Source: an uncultured Alphaproteobacteria bacterium
Lineage (GTDB): Bacteria; Pseudomonadota; Alphaproteobacteria; HIMB59; GCA-002718135
DNA length: 64,000 nt
Reading direction: 5' to 3'
Assembly (NCBI GenBank): GCA_902562275.1
Contig: CACESS010000003.1
Span: forward strand, 1-64,000
This document shows, piece by piece, positions 45,173 to 56,213 of the stretch. A program made the translations under genes and the position numbers. Each line of letters begins with the position of its first letter. Position 1 is the stretch's first letter. Under the pieces are notes generated by a model. The model was not told the origin of the DNA, ran no database searches, and saw only the letters and a program-made list of their open reading frames with translations.

Positions 45173-45249
45173 GCGGGAGTAGTTCAGCTGGTTAGAACGC
45201 TGCCCTGTCACGGCAGAGGCCGCGGGTTCGAATCCCGTCTCTCGCGCCA
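45173..45249 (+). tRNA. tRNA-Asp (anticodon GTC)
   Basis: Acceptor GCGGGAG pairs with CTCTCGC; the anticodon stem CTGCC/GGCAG closes loop CTGTCAC (anticodon GTC). G73 then encoded CCA. Three bases separate it from tRNA-Val, so the two are cotranscribed. Confidence 0.96.
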
Positions 45250-45348
45250 CTTATTTCAGTGTTTTTTGTGTACTAAAGTCGCAACGAGACACATTGTTAT
45301 TGTTGAATAAATCGTTAAATACATTACTAATTTAATTGTGAGATTATA

Positions 45349-45714
45349 GTGTCAGAGCTTCTATTTGAATATTTACCCATATTAATTTTTATTTTCATAG
45401 CTTTGGCATTGGCTGTTGGAATGACTTTATTATCTTTTGTAGTTGGAGACTCTCAGCCAGATCAAGAAAAATTATCTGCTTATGAGTGTGGATTTGAGGC
45501 TTTTGATGATGCTCGTGGAAGATTTGATGTAAGATTTTATTTAGTAGCGATCTTGTTTATTATCTTTGATTTGGAAGTTGCTTTCTTGTTTCCATGGGCA
45601 ATAACACTTGGTAAAATTGGATTGTTTGGTTTTTGGTCAATGATAATTTTCCTGACTGTTTTAACTATTGGTTTTATTTATGAATGGAAAAAAGGAGCTT
45701 TAGAATGGGAGTAG
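45349..45714 (+). CDS. nuoA: NADH-quinone oxidoreductase subunit A
   Basis: A small membrane subunit of complex I, 121 residues and three spans, with the conserved loop [33 protein letters not shown] between spans one and two, which lies near the quinone site. GTG start at 45349. It opens a 14-gene nuo operon; its last codons overlap the nuoB start. Confidence 0.96.
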   Translation: MSELLFEYLPILIFIFIALALAVGMTLLSFVVGDSQPDQEKLSAYECGFEAFDDARGRFDVRFYLVAILFIIFDLEVAFLFPWAITLGKIGLFGFWSMIIFLTVLTIGFIYEWKKGALEWE

Positions 45715-46217
45715 ATGATGCAAAAAAAATTGTTGATGATACTCTAAACACAGAATTATCCTCTAAAGGTTTCTTAGTTGCTAGCTACGATAAAATTCTC
45801 ACATGGGCTAGAACTGGTTCTTTATGGCCAATGACTTTTGGTTTGGCATGCTGTGGAGTAGAAATGATACATTCTTACATGGCAAGATACGATCTTGATC
45901 GTTACGGAGTAATACCAAGAGGAAGTCCAAGACAATCTGATGTAATGATAGTTGCCGGCACATTAACAAATAAAATGGCTCCAGCTTTAAGAAAAGTTTA
46001 TGATCAAATGCCTGAACCTCGGTGGGTTATATCAATGGGTTCTTGTGCAAATGGAGGAGGATATTATCATTATTCTTATTCAGTAGTTAGAGGATGTGAT
46101 CGAATTGTCCCTGTTGATGTTTACGTACCAGGATGTCCTCCAACAGCAGAAGCGTTAGTTTACGGCATATTGCAATTACAGAAGAAAATTAAAAGAGAAA
46201 ATAAATTTAAAAGATAA
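45705..46217 (+). CDS. nuoB: NADH-quinone oxidoreductase subunit B
   Basis: Carries the terminal iron-sulfur cluster N2 that passes electrons to ubiquinone. The ATG at 45705 is chosen because AAAGGAGC lies just upstream; this gives 170 residues. Cluster ligands are C49-C50 in ACCGVE, C114 in [10 protein letters not shown] and C144 in [10 protein letters not shown]. It overlaps nuoA by ten bases. Confidence 0.96.
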   Translation: MGVDDAKKIVDDTLNTELSSKGFLVASYDKILTWARTGSLWPMTFGLACCGVEMIHSYMARYDLDRYGVIPRGSPRQSDVMIVAGTLTNKMAPALRKVYDQMPEPRWVISMGSCANGGGYYHYSYSVVRGCDRIVPVDVYVPGCPPTAEALVYGILQLQKKIKRENKFKR

Positions 46218-46223
46218 TTTTAT

Positions 46224-46805
46224 ATGATTAAAATTCTTACTAAAATAGATGGTATAAATAACTTTTTAGAAAATAATAATTTGCTAGAAATAGAATTTGA
46301 AAAAAATAATATTATAAAAATTTTTAACGAATTAAAAGATAACACTGAGCTTAATTTTAATCAATTATTAGATATTACAGCTGTTGATTATCCTTCAAGA
46401 GAATTTAGATTTGATTTGATTTATATTTTGCAAAGTTTAACAAAAAATAAAAAAATTATTCTTAAAACTTTTATTAAAGAAAACGAAAACATAGAATCAA
46501 TAACCAATATTCACAAATCTGCAGATTGGTATGAAAGAGAATGTTATGATTTATTTGGAATAGAATTCATTAACCATCCTGATTTAAGAAGGATAATGAC
46601 AGATTACAATTTTGAAGGTTATCCATTGCGCAAAGATTTTCCTTTAACAGGACACACAGAAGTTCGCTATGATGACCTTGAAAAAAAAGTAATATATGAG
46701 CCTGTTAAGTTAACTCAAGAATTTAGAAATTTCGATAGTGAATCTCCTTGGGAAGGAATGGAAAACAAACTTTTTGGTGATGACAAATCTACTGGTGAAA
46801 ATTAA
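46224..46805 (+). CDS. nuoC: NADH-quinone oxidoreductase subunit C
   Basis: A 193-residue peripheral-arm subunit. The family signature is WYERECYDLFGIEFINHPDLRRIMTDYNFEGYPLRKDFPL at about 111-150. The N-terminal part is diverged and lysine/asparagine-rich. nuoC and nuoD are separate genes here, not fused as in enterobacteria. Confidence 0.95.
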   Translation: MIKILTKIDGINNFLENNNLLEIEFEKNNIIKIFNELKDNTELNFNQLLDITAVDYPSREFRFDLIYILQSLTKNKKIILKTFIKENENIESITNIHKSADWYERECYDLFGIEFINHPDLRRIMTDYNFEGYPLRKDFPLTGHTEVRYDDLEKKVIYEPVKLTQEFRNFDSESPWEGMENKLFGDDKSTGEN

Positions 46806-47984
46806 ATGAAAGAAGTTGAGCTTAATACAACTACAATTAACTTTGGCCCCCAACATCCTGCTGCGCATGGTGTTTTACGTTTAGTAGTTGAACTAGAAGG
46901 TGAAGTAGTTCAAAGGGCAGAACCACATATTGGATTGTTACATAGGGGAACAGAAAAATTAATTGAATATAAAACTTATCTTCAGGCAGTTCCTTATTTT
47001 GATAGACTTGATTATGTTTCGCCAATGTGTCAAGAACATGCTTTTGCATTAGCAACTGAAAATCTCCTAGGCATTAATGTACCTGAAAGAGCTAAATATA
47101 TTCGTGTTATTTTTGCTGAAATTACTAGAATACTAAATCATTTATTAAATATACCTGCCTATGCTGCTGACATTGGTGCAGTAACACCTTTTTTATGGTG
47201 TTTTGAAGAAAGGGAAAAGCTTTTGGAGTTTCATGAAGCCGTATCTGGCGCAAGATTTCATGCAGCCTATTTTAGACCTGGCGGCGTCCATCAGGATATG
47301 CCAGAAGGAATGGAAGAAAAATTATTCGAGCATTTTAAAACTCTTCCAAAATTTATTGATGATCTTGAAAGCTTGCTGACTAATAATAGAATTTTAAGAC
47401 AAAGATCAGTTGATATAGGAATAATTTCAAAGTCAGAAGCAATTGAATGGGGGTGTTCGGGTCCTGTATTAAGAAGTGCAGGTGTAGCATGGGATTTAAG
47501 AAGATCTCAACCTTATGACGCCTATGATCAAGTTGATTTTGAAGTTCCTGTTGGAAAAAATGGTGATTGTTTTGATCGATATTTGGTTCGCTTAGAGGAA
47601 ATGAGACAAAGCATTAATATTATTAACCAATGTTTAAATAAAATCAAACCAGGTCCAATATCAATTGAGGATAATAAAATTACTCCTCCTAAAAGAAATC
47701 AAATGAAAAAATCAATGGAAGCTTTAATTCATCATTTTAAACTTTTCACTGAAGGCTACCGTGTTCCCGCTGGTCAAGTTTATAGTGCAGTAGAAGCTCC
47801 AAAAGGTGAATTTGGTGTTTACCTTGTTTCTGACGGATCCAGTAAACCATATAGATGTAAAATAAGAGCACCAGGCTTTGCACACCTTCAAACATTGGAT
47901 CATTTATCTAAAGGTCACTTAATGGCAGACATAGCCGCTATACTAGGTAGCTTAGATATTGTTTTTGGAGAGATAGATAGATAA
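46806..47984 (+). CDS. nuoD: NADH-quinone oxidoreductase subunit D
   Basis: A 392-residue peripheral subunit that forms the quinone pocket with NuoB. It has [15 protein letters not shown] near the N terminus (conserved His of the quinone site), [30 protein letters not shown], and the C-terminal [10 protein letters not shown]. It starts directly at the nuoC stop and overlaps nuoE by one base. Confidence 0.97.
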   Translation: MKEVELNTTTINFGPQHPAAHGVLRLVVELEGEVVQRAEPHIGLLHRGTEKLIEYKTYLQAVPYFDRLDYVSPMCQEHAFALATENLLGINVPERAKYIRVIFAEITRILNHLLNIPAYAADIGAVTPFLWCFEEREKLLEFHEAVSGARFHAAYFRPGGVHQDMPEGMEEKLFEHFKTLPKFIDDLESLLTNNRILRQRSVDIGIISKSEAIEWGCSGPVLRSAGVAWDLRRSQPYDAYDQVDFEVPVGKNGDCFDRYLVRLEEMRQSINIINQCLNKIKPGPISIEDNKITPPKRNQMKKSMEALIHHFKLFTEGYRVPAGQVYSAVEAPKGEFGVYLVSDGSSKPYRCKIRAPGFAHLQTLDHLSKGHLMADIAAILGSLDIVFGEIDR

Positions 47985-48583
47985 TGCATCATCCTGGTAC
48001 AAACAATAAAGTATATAAAAAAATTAATGATAATTTTGAATGGTCATCAGAAAATTTTAAAAAAATTTCTGAAATAATAAAAAAATATCCATCAAACCGT
48101 GTTCAAAGTGCAGTTATCCCTTTACTTGATCTAGCTCAAAGACAAAATAATGGATGGCTAAGTAAAAACTCAATGGAAAAAGTAGCTGAAACTCTAAGTA
48201 TGTCTTATATAAGAGTGTTGGAAGTTGCCACTTTTTATTCGATGTTTAATTTAGAGCCTATTGGTAAAAATTTTGTCCAAATTTGTAGAACAACACCTTG
48301 TTGGTTAAGAGGGAGTGATAAATTGTCTAAAGTTGCACAAGAAGTTTGTGAAACCAATATTGGCGAGACAAGTGAAGATAAAATATTTACAGTTGTTGAA
48401 GTTGAATGTTTAGGAGCATGTTGCAATGCTCCTATGGTACAGATCAATGATGATTATTATGAAGATTTAGATGAAGGGGGTTTTAAAAAAATACTTCAAG
48501 ATTTAAAAGATAATAAATCAATAAAAGTAGGTTCACAAATTGGTAGAAAATCATCACAACCTGAAAGAAAATTTGATGCTTAA
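47984..48583 (+). CDS. nuoE: NADH-quinone oxidoreductase subunit E
   Basis: A 199-residue thioredoxin-fold subunit with a [2Fe-2S] cluster N1a held by C101 and C106 ([10 protein letters not shown]) and C142 and C146 (CLGACCNAP). The helical N-terminal part contains [18 protein letters not shown]. It overlaps nuoF by eight bases. Confidence 0.96.
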   Translation: MHHPGTNNKVYKKINDNFEWSSENFKKISEIIKKYPSNRVQSAVIPLLDLAQRQNNGWLSKNSMEKVAETLSMSYIRVLEVATFYSMFNLEPIGKNFVQICRTTPCWLRGSDKLSKVAQEVCETNIGETSEDKIFTVVEVECLGACCNAPMVQINDDYYEDLDEGGFKKILQDLKDNKSIKVGSQIGRKSSQPERKFDA

Positions 48584-49850
48584 GCAAAAAGATAAAATTT
48601 TTAAAAATTTATACGGTTTTGAAGACTGGAAATTAGAAGGTGCCAAAAAAAGAGGTGTTTGGTCAAATACTAAAGAACTTATTAAAATGGGTAGTGATAA
48701 AATTGTTGAGGAAATTAAAAATAGTCAATTAAGAGGAAGGGGAGGAGCAGGTTTCCCTGCGGGACTTAAGTGGTCATTTATGCCAAAAGACTCTGGAAAA
48801 GATCATTACCTAGTTGTTAATGCAGATGAGTCAGAGCCAGGTACATGTAAAGATCGAGAGATTATGAGAAACGACCCGCATCTTCTTTTAGAAGGTTGTT
48901 TAGTTGCTGCCTTTGCAATGCATGCACATACTTGTTATATTTATATAAGGGGTGAATATTATTCTGAATCATCTAATTTACAAAAAGCAATAGATGAAGC
49001 TTACGCAAATAATTTAATTGGTAAAAATGCATGTGGCACAGGGTGGGATTTTGATATTTATCTTCACAGAGGAGCTGGTGCATATATTTGTGGTGAAGAA
49101 ACTGCTTTACTTGAAAGTTTAGAGGGTAAAAAAGGTCAGCCCCGATTAAAGCCTCCATTTCCTGCTGGCGCAGGTTTATATGGATGTCCTACAACAGTTA
49201 CAAATGTTGAAACAATCGCTGTCTCGCCGACTATTTTAAGACGTGGTTCTAAATGGTTTGCTAACTTAGGTAGTACAAATAATACAGGTACAAAAATTTT
49301 TAGTATCTCTGGACACGTAAATAACCCATGTAATGTAGAAGAAGAAATGGGTATACCACTGAAAGATCTCATTGAAAAACATGCAGGTGGGGTAATTGGT
49401 GGTTGGGAAAATTTATTAGCTGTAATTCCTGGAGGCGCAAGTGTGCCTTTATTACCTAAGTCTATTTGTGATACTGTTAAAATGGATTTTGATAGTCTAA
49501 AAGAAGTACAAAGTGGATTAGGCACTGCGGCTGTTATTGTAATGAATAAATCAACAGATATTGTTGAGGCAATAGCCAGATTATCACATTTTTATAAGCA
49601 TGAAAGTTGTGGTCAATGTACACCTTGCAGAGAAGGCACAGGGTGGATGTACAGAATGATGGAAAAAATGATTCATGGAAATGTTAAACGTAAAGATATT
49701 GATAAAATTTTAGATGTAACAAAGCAAATTGAAGGTCATACTATTTGTGCCTTAGGTGATGCTGCTGCTTGGCCTATTCAAGGTTTGTTTAGACATTTTA
49801 GACCTGAAATTGAAAAAAGAATTCAAGAAAGAAATAGAAGAGTAGCCTAG
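48576..49850 (+). CDS. nuoF: NADH-quinone oxidoreductase subunit F
   Basis: The NADH- and FMN-binding subunit with [4Fe-4S] N3. The ATG at 48576, inside the nuoE end, gives 424 residues as usual; the frame is open further upstream to 48540 but those residues are not family-like. It has [47 protein letters not shown] and cluster ligands in [12 protein letters not shown] with the later Cys in [12 protein letters not shown]. Confidence 0.96.
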   Translation: MLKQKDKIFKNLYGFEDWKLEGAKKRGVWSNTKELIKMGSDKIVEEIKNSQLRGRGGAGFPAGLKWSFMPKDSGKDHYLVVNADESEPGTCKDREIMRNDPHLLLEGCLVAAFAMHAHTCYIYIRGEYYSESSNLQKAIDEAYANNLIGKNACGTGWDFDIYLHRGAGAYICGEETALLESLEGKKGQPRLKPPFPAGAGLYGCPTTVTNVETIAVSPTILRRGSKWFANLGSTNNTGTKIFSISGHVNNPCNVEEEMGIPLKDLIEKHAGGVIGGWENLLAVIPGGASVPLLPKSICDTVKMDFDSLKEVQSGLGTAAVIVMNKSTDIVEAIARLSHFYKHESCGQCTPCREGTGWMYRMMEKMIHGNVKRKDIDKILDVTKQIEGHTICALGDAAAWPIQGLFRHFRPEIEKRIQERNRRVA

Positions 49851-51889
49851 TGCCAAAAATAACAATTGATAATAAAGAATACGAATTTGAAAACGGTATG
49901 ACCGTAATGCAAGCTTGTGAACAAGCAGGAACTGAAATTCCAAGATTTTGTTATCATGAAAAACTCTCAATAGCAGGAAACTGTAGAATGTGTTTAGTAG
50001 AAATGGAAAAAGCTCCAAAACCTATTGCTTCATGTGCCATGCCAGCTTCAGATGGAATGGTTATAAAAACCAATACCGAAACAGTTAAAAAAGCTCGTAA
50101 AGGCGTAATGGAGTTTCTTCTTATTAATCATCCATTAGATTGTCCTATTTGTGATCAAGGAGGAGAGTGTGATCTTCAAGATCAAGCGATGTATTATGGT
50201 TTTGACAAAACTAGATATGAAGAAAATAAAAGAGCAGTTCAAAATAAAAATATGGGACCACTTGTCAAAACAATTATGACAAGATGTATTCATTGCACAA
50301 GATGCGTAAGGTTTTCTACAGAAGTTGCTGGAGTTGATGATATAGGATTGCTTGGCAGAGGTGAAAATGCTGAGATAACCACATACTTAGAAAAAACTAT
50401 TGAGTCCGAATTATCTGGAAATGTAATTGATTTGTGTCCTGTAGGTGCGTTAACAAGTAAGCCATACGCATTTAAATCTAGACCATGGGAACTAACTAAG
50501 ACAGAAACATTTGATGTGTTTGATGGTATAGGTTCAAGTATAAGAATTGATACAAGAGGAAAAAAAGTTTTAAGAGCTCTTCCTAGAATAAATGAAGAAA
50601 CCAATGAAGAATGGATAAGTGATAAATCTAGATTTGCAGTTGATGGACTCTCAAGTCAAAGATTGGATAGTGTATATTCCAAATCAAATAAAAAACTCCA
50701 AAAATCTTCATGGGATGATGCATTTGAATTAATAAAAAAAGAAATTACAAAAAGAGGTAAAGAAAATACTGTATTTCTATCTGGTAAGTTTACCGATATT
50801 GAAACTTTATATTCTGCACAAAAATTTGGCCATTCACTAAAATCAAAAAACTATGATTGCAGATTTGATAATGCACAAATTATTGATAATTCATCTTCAA
50901 GTTATAAATTTAATTCAACAATTCAAGAAATTGAAAAAGCTGATGCCATTCTTTTAATCGGATCCAATCCTAGATGGGAAGCTGCGGTACTAAACGCTAG
51001 AATTAGGAAGGCATATATTGAAAATAACTGCAAAATTGGTCTTATAGGTCCTAAATTAGATCTTACTTACAATTATCATCATTTATCTGAATCTTTAGAT
51101 TACCTTAATAAATTATCTAATAATAAATCTGAATTCAATAAAGTTTTAAAATCAGCAAAAAACCCACTTATAATATTAGGCACTTCAGCAATAAATAATG
51201 AACATGGAAAAAAAATATTAGAAACTGCAGGATTAATTGCGAAAAAAATTCAAAAAAATAAAAATACAAATCCATTAAATATTCTTAACCAAGATATTTC
51301 TAGAGTAGGAGCATTAGATTTGAAATTTCATAATAAAAAATTTGATAATGATTACAATAAACAATTAAAAAAACATATTGATAAAACAAAGCCTGTAGTT
51401 TTCTTAATGGGGTTAGATGAGATAAATTTTTCAACATTTGAAAATGCTTTTGTTGTTTATCTTGGTCATCATGGAGATGTTTCAGCATCTATAGCTGATA
51501 TAATTTTACCAACCCCTGCATATACTGAGAAAAGTTCTACTTATATGAATATAGAAGGTAGAGTTATTCAAACAACTAAGTGTCATAATCCAATAGGTGA
51601 AGCAAAAGAGGATTGGAAAATTTTTAGAGTTTTAAGTGACTTATTTGAAAAAAATTTAAATTTTAATAATCTTGGTGAACTTCGAAATGAGCTTACAAGT
51701 ACCTATGGTCAATTTGCTCTCTTAAATGAAGTTAATTCTAATGGCGAAATAACTTTTGCTAAAAATAATAAAATTGAGAATATTAAAATTAAATATAACA
51801 TTGAAAATTTTTATATGAATGACTCTATTTCTAGATCTTCTGAGACAATGGCAAAATGTACTAAAGATATTTTAAATAAGGCAGCATAA
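49850..51889 (+). CDS. nuoG: NADH-quinone oxidoreductase subunit G
   Basis: The largest peripheral subunit, 679 residues, GTG start overlapping the nuoF stop. It has [2Fe-2S] ligands C34, C45, C48 and C62, the His/Cys ligand motif [18 protein letters not shown] and the [10 protein letters not shown] cluster. A molybdopterin-oxidoreductase-like C-terminal part follows ([23 protein letters not shown]). The length is close to mitochondrial/alphaproteobacterial NuoG. Confidence 0.96.
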   Translation: MPKITIDNKEYEFENGMTVMQACEQAGTEIPRFCYHEKLSIAGNCRMCLVEMEKAPKPIASCAMPASDGMVIKTNTETVKKARKGVMEFLLINHPLDCPICDQGGECDLQDQAMYYGFDKTRYEENKRAVQNKNMGPLVKTIMTRCIHCTRCVRFSTEVAGVDDIGLLGRGENAEITTYLEKTIESELSGNVIDLCPVGALTSKPYAFKSRPWELTKTETFDVFDGIGSSIRIDTRGKKVLRALPRINEETNEEWISDKSRFAVDGLSSQRLDSVYSKSNKKLQKSSWDDAFELIKKEITKRGKENTVFLSGKFTDIETLYSAQKFGHSLKSKNYDCRFDNAQIIDNSSSSYKFNSTIQEIEKADAILLIGSNPRWEAAVLNARIRKAYIENNCKIGLIGPKLDLTYNYHHLSESLDYLNKLSNNKSEFNKVLKSAKNPLIILGTSAINNEHGKKILETAGLIAKKIQKNKNTNPLNILNQDISRVGALDLKFHNKKFDNDYNKQLKKHIDKTKPVVFLMGLDEINFSTFENAFVVYLGHHGDVSASIADIILPTPAYTEKSSTYMNIEGRVIQTTKCHNPIGEAKEDWKIFRVLSDLFEKNLNFNNLGELRNELTSTYGQFALLNEVNSNGEITFAKNNKIENIKIKYNIENFYMNDSISRSSETMAKCTKDILNKAA

Positions 51890-51896
51890 TAATTAC

Positions 51897-52898
51897 ATGA
51901 ATTATGATATATTAATTACAGGGCTAATAATTGTTGCCCAAATATTTGCTGTTGTTGTGCCAGTTTTAATATCTGTAGCTTTTTTAGTTTATGCTGAAAG
52001 AAAAGTTTTAGCCCTAATTCAATTAAGAAGAGGTCCAAATATAGTAGGGCCTTTTGGTATATTACAAAGCTTTGCTGATGCATTAAAACTTATTACTAAA
52101 GAAAATATTATACCTAGTGGATCAAATAAAATTGTTTTTATTTTAGCACCCATAATAACAATGGTGCTTAGCTTAGCAGGTTGGGCAGTAATACCTTTTG
52201 CTCCAGGATGGGTAGTCTCTGATATTAACGTAGGTATCATGTATCTGTTTGCAGTATCATCTCTTGGAGTATACGGAATAATAATGGCTGGTTGGGCTAG
52301 TAACTCTCAATATCCTTTTCTAGGAGCATTAAGATCAGCTGCTCAAATGGTTTCATATGAAGTATCTATTGGATTTGTAATAATTACAGTCTTATTATGT
52401 GTAGGTTCTTTAAATTTATCAAAGATAGTTTTAGCTCAGCAGACTGTATGGTTTGCAATTCCATTATTACCTATGTTCATTATTTTTTTTATTTCTGCGT
52501 TAGCTGAAACAAATAGATTACCTTTTGATCTTCCTGAAGATGAATCAACACTTGTTGCAGGATTTTTTACTGAATATTCATCTGCTTCATTTGTATTATT
52601 TTTTTTAGGTGAATACGCGAGTATGATTTTAATGTCTTCTATGACTGTCATTCTTTTTTTAGGTGGATGGCTTCCTCCATTTGATGTATACCCACTAAAT
52701 GTTGTTCCTGGAGTAATCTGGTTTACTGTGAAAGTAATATTTATATTATTTTTATTTATTTGGGTTAGAGGAACTTTCCCAAGATATAGATATGATCAGT
52801 TAATGAGACTTGGATGGAAAGTTTTTTTACCGTTTTCTTTGTTTTGGGTTGTAGCAACTTCTGGTTTTTTAGTATATTTTGACATGCTGCCAAATTAA
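51897..52898 (+). CDS. nuoH: NADH-quinone oxidoreductase subunit H
   Basis: A 333-residue membrane subunit with about eight spans linking the peripheral arm to the proton-pumping arm. Signature segments are [22 protein letters not shown] near residues 33-54, [21 protein letters not shown] with its acidic quinone-channel loop, and [18 protein letters not shown]. Confidence 0.97.
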   Translation: MNYDILITGLIIVAQIFAVVVPVLISVAFLVYAERKVLALIQLRRGPNIVGPFGILQSFADALKLITKENIIPSGSNKIVFILAPIITMVLSLAGWAVIPFAPGWVVSDINVGIMYLFAVSSLGVYGIIMAGWASNSQYPFLGALRSAAQMVSYEVSIGFVIITVLLCVGSLNLSKIVLAQQTVWFAIPLLPMFIIFFISALAETNRLPFDLPEDESTLVAGFFTEYSSASFVLFFLGEYASMILMSSMTVILFLGGWLPPFDVYPLNVVPGVIWFTVKVIFILFLFIWVRGTFPRYRYDQLMRLGWKVFLPFSLFWVVATSGFLVYFDMLPN

Positions 52899-52899
52899 T

Positions 52900-53379
52900 A
52901 TGTATAAATTAATTAAATCTTTTACTTTATTTGAATTATTTCAAGGACTATTTTTAACTTTCAAATACATATTTAAATCTAAAGTTACAATAAATTATCC
53001 TCATGAAAAAGGTCCATTAAGCCCACGTTTTAGAGGCGAGCATGCTTTGAGAAGATATCCAAGTGGGGAAGAGAGATGTATCGCATGTAAGCTTTGTGAA
53101 GCAGTATGTCCTGCTCAGGCAATTACAATTGAAGCAGAGCCAAGAGAGGATGGAAGCAGAAGAACAACAAGATATGATATAGATATGACTAAATGTATTT
53201 ACTGTGGTTTATGTCAAGAGTCTTGCCCAGTTGATGCAATAGTCGAAGGACCAAATTTTGAATTTGCAACTGAAACGAGAGAAGAATTAATTTATAATAA
53301 AGATAAACTTTTAGAAAATGGAGATAGATGGGAGCAAGAAATTGCGCAAAATATTCATCTCGATAGAAAATATAGATAA
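52900..53379 (+). CDS. nuoI: NADH-quinone oxidoreductase subunit I
   Basis: A 159-residue ferredoxin-like subunit with two [4Fe-4S] clusters: [12 protein letters not shown] and [15 protein letters not shown] at 52900, one base after the nuoH stop; an earlier frame start inside nuoH is not used. It also has the [19 protein letters not shown] region normal for the alphaproteobacterial form. Confidence 0.96.
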   Translation: MYKLIKSFTLFELFQGLFLTFKYIFKSKVTINYPHEKGPLSPRFRGEHALRRYPSGEERCIACKLCEAVCPAQAITIEAEPREDGSRRTTRYDIDMTKCIYCGLCQESCPVDAIVEGPNFEFATETREELIYNKDKLLENGDRWEQEIAQNIHLDRKYR

Positions 53380-53381
53380 GA

Positions 53382-53993
53382 ATGTTTCTTTCCTCATTAA
53401 CATTTTATCTTTTTTCATCTGTTGCAGTTCTTTCTGCTCTAATGGTTATAAGTGCAAAAAATCCAGTTCATTCAGTTTTGTTCTTAATTTTAAGCTTTGT
53501 TAATGCTTCAGGACTCTTTGTTTTATTAGGTGCTGAATTTTTGGCAATGATCCTTGTCGTTGTATATGTTGGAGCTGTTGCCGTCCTTTTTTTATTTGTT
53601 GTCATGATGCTTGATATAAATTTTGTAAAGTTGAGAGAGGGTTTTTTGCAATATTTACCTTTTGGAGCATTATTAGGGATAGTTCTAGTAATTGAACTTG
53701 GAATACTTTTTTTAACAGATAGATCGTCTAATATTTACAACAATCAAACACCATTACAACCTATAGTTAATGAAGTGGAGAATACAAAAATGATTGGGCA
53801 AATACTCTACACTGAATATTTTTATTTATTTCAAATATGTGGGATAATTTTATTAGTCGCAATGATTGGCTCTATTACACTTACATTAAGAGATAAAGGT
53901 GGTGTTAAAAGGCAAAATATAGATTCTCAAAATACAGTTGATGCATCAACAGCTATAGAAAAGAAAAAAGTAAAAATAGGCGAAGGTATTTAA
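53382..53993 (+). CDS. nuoJ: NADH-quinone oxidoreductase subunit J
   Basis: A 203-residue membrane subunit with five spans. It has the family core KNPVHSVLFLILSFVNASGLFVLLGAEFLAMILVVVYVGAVAVLFLFVVMMLDI, including the pi-bulge helix, then a periplasmic loop and the IGSITLTLRDK end. A polar 25-residue C-terminal tail follows. Confidence 0.95.
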   Translation: MFLSSLTFYLFSSVAVLSALMVISAKNPVHSVLFLILSFVNASGLFVLLGAEFLAMILVVVYVGAVAVLFLFVVMMLDINFVKLREGFLQYLPFGALLGIVLVIELGILFLTDRSSNIYNNQTPLQPIVNEVENTKMIGQILYTEYFYLFQICGIILLVAMIGSITLTLRDKGGVKRQNIDSQNTVDASTAIEKKKVKIGEGI

Positions 53994-53996
53994 TTA

Positions 53997-54302
53997 ATGA
54001 TTACTCTTGAGCACTATCTTTTTCTCGGCGCAATTATTTTTACCTTAGGTGTTTTAGGAATATTTTTAAACAAGAAAAATTTAATTATAATTTTAATGTC
54101 TATAGAACTCATCTTGTTGTCAGTAAATATTAATTTTATTGCTTTCTCAGCGTATATTAATGATATTTCAGGGCAAATCTTCGCAATGCTTACACTTACT
54201 GTTGCAGCAGCTGAAGCAGCAATTGGACTCGCCATACTTGTAGTATTTTTTAGAAATTTAGGATCAATAGAAGTAAATAAAATTAATCAACTTAAGGGAT
54301 AG
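53997..54302 (+). CDS. nuoK: NADH-quinone oxidoreductase subunit K
   Basis: A 101-residue, three-span subunit homologous to MrpC. It has the conserved acidic residues in [13 protein letters not shown] (second span) and in [17 protein letters not shown] (third span), both part of the proton path. Confidence 0.96.
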   Translation: MITLEHYLFLGAIIFTLGVLGIFLNKKNLIIILMSIELILLSVNINFIAFSAYINDISGQIFAMLTLTVAAAEAAIGLAILVVFFRNLGSIEVNKINQLKG

Positions 54303-54305
54303 TAG

Positions 54306-56213
54306 ATGGCAATCTCAATTATATCTTTACCTCTACTTGGTTTTCTTTTTTGTTTTTTACTAGGTAAACAATTTAATTATAGGGTTTATCAAATATCAAC
54401 AACTTCAATCCTGTTTCTTTGTACTTTATTTTCTTGGATAATATTCATTCAGTTTATTAATAATAAGGAAACTGAAATAATCTTTATTCTTAACTGGATA
54501 ACTTCTGGAAACTTTATTGTTGATTGGTCAATTAGATTAGACACTTTAACTGCTGTGATGTTCATTGTGGTTACAACTGTTTCTGCATGTGTTCATTTAT
54601 ATTCAATAGGCTATATGGAAGAAGATCAATCAAAAATAAGATTTATGGGTTATCTAAGCTTATTTACTTTTTTTATGCTTGTTCTTGTATCAAGTAATAA
54701 CTTGCTACAAATGTTTTTTGGCTGGGAAGGTGTTGGGCTAGCCTCATATTTATTAATTGGTTTTTGGCACCATAAAGATTCAGCAAATAAAGCTGCTATA
54801 AAAGCATTTGTCGTAAACAGAGTTGGAGATTTTGGATACGCAATTGGAATTGCTGGGATTTTTTATATTTTTGGCACGATAAGTTTCGACAGTATATTTT
54901 CACAAGTGGATCAATTTAGTGAGCATCAAATTCAATTCCTTTCATTCAGTTTTCCAGCTTTAGATTTTTTATGTTTTCTTTTATTCATTGGTGCAATGGG
55001 TAAATCTGCCCAATTAGGTTTACACACCTGGTTGCCAGATGCTATGGAGGGGCCTACTCCTGTATCTGCACTAATACATGCAGCAACAATGGTAACAGCT
55101 GGTGTATTTTTAGTTGCAAGAATGAGTCCTCTTTATGAATTTGCTACATTTACTAATTTATTCATTACTTTTATTGGTGCGGCCACAGCTATTTTTGCTG
55201 CCTCTATAGCCTTAACGCAAAATGATATTAAAAGAGTCATTGCATATTCAACATGCAGTCAATTAGGATATATGTTTTTTGCAGCAGGTGTAGGAGCTTA
55301 TAATGCATCAATATTTCACTTAACAACTCATGCCTTTTTTAAAGCTCTTCTATTTCTTTCTGCAGGTTCTGTAATCCACGCAATGCATCATGAACAGGAT
55401 ATGAGAAAAATGGGGGGACTTTTCAAAAAAATACCTTTTACTGCTACTATGATGTGGATTGGATCTCTTGCAATTATTGGTTTCCCATATCTATCTGGTT
55501 ACTATTCAAAAGAAAGTATTTTAGAAAATGCTTTCTATGCATCAAATGGAATAGCATACTTTGCATATTTAGTAGGTATTTTAACTGCTTTACTTACTGC
55601 TTTTTATTCATGGAGATTATTATTCCTAACATTTCATGGTGAAAATAGATCAAATAATAAAACATATGATCACGCCCATGAATCACCTTTAGTAATGACA
55701 GTTCCATTATTTATTCTTGCAATTGGTTCTATTTTTTCTGGAATATTCTTTGCTGATTATTTTATTGGATATTACAAAAAAGAATTTTGGGATAATGCAA
55801 TATTATTAACAGAAAGTTCTCATAAATATCTTCCTCTTACACAATCATTAATATCAAAATCAGCTGTTTCAATTGGAATTCTTGTCTGTGTGTTGATATA
55901 TTCAAATAATTTAAACAGAGCAAAAAATCTTTCCTATAACTTAGATCCTTTATATTCTCTTTCTAAAAATAAATGGTATGTGGATGAGCTATATCATAAA
56001 GTATTTGTTTTAACTTTTTTCAAATTGGCAAACTTTTTCTGGAAAAAAGGAGATGAAAAAACTATTGATGGTTTAGGACCAAACGGGGTCTCCTGGATTA
56101 TTTCAAAATCTTCATCTTATGTAAGTTTATTTCAATCAGGGTATTTGTTTCATTATGCTTTTGCTATGCTTGGTGGCTTAGTAATAATTTTAACCTGGTT
56201 TTTATATTACTAA
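54306..56213 (+). CDS. nuoL: NADH-quinone oxidoreductase subunit L
   Basis: A 635-residue antiporter-like proton-pumping subunit with about 16 spans and the long C-terminal lateral helix region. Key motifs are FFGWEGVGLASYLLIGFWH (pump Glu), GKSAQLGLHTWLPDAMEGPTPVSALIHAATMVTAGVF with the central Lys, and a KALLFLSAGSVIHAMHHEQD segment. Confidence 0.97.
   Translation: MAISIISLPLLGFLFCFLLGKQFNYRVYQISTTSILFLCTLFSWIIFIQFINNKETEIIFILNWITSGNFIVDWSIRLDTLTAVMFIVVTTVSACVHLYSIGYMEEDQSKIRFMGYLSLFTFFMLVLVSSNNLLQMFFGWEGVGLASYLLIGFWHHKDSANKAAIKAFVVNRVGDFGYAIGIAGIFYIFGTISFDSIFSQVDQFSEHQIQFLSFSFPALDFLCFLLFIGAMGKSAQLGLHTWLPDAMEGPTPVSALIHAATMVTAGVFLVARMSPLYEFATFTNLFITFIGAATAIFAASIALTQNDIKRVIAYSTCSQLGYMFFAAGVGAYNASIFHLTTHAFFKALLFLSAGSVIHAMHHEQDMRKMGGLFKKIPFTATMMWIGSLAIIGFPYLSGYYSKESILENAFYASNGIAYFAYLVGILTALLTAFYSWRLLFLTFHGENRSNNKTYDHAHESPLVMTVPLFILAIGSIFSGIFFADYFIGYYKKEFWDNAILLTESSHKYLPLTQSLISKSAVSIGILVCVLIYSNNLNRAKNLSYNLDPLYSLSKNKWYVDELYHKVFVLTFFKLANFFWKKGDEKTIDGLGPNGVSWIISKSSSYVSLFQSGYLFHYAFAMLGGLVIILTWFLYY

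Noticed and set aside
49136-49525. Long open frame antisense to nuoF
   Set aside because: It lies wholly within a well-supported nuoF, has proline/serine-rich nonsense composition and no ribosome-binding site.
51300-51488. Antisense small ORF in nuoG
   Set aside because: It is a shadow of nuoG with no start signal or plausible protein features.
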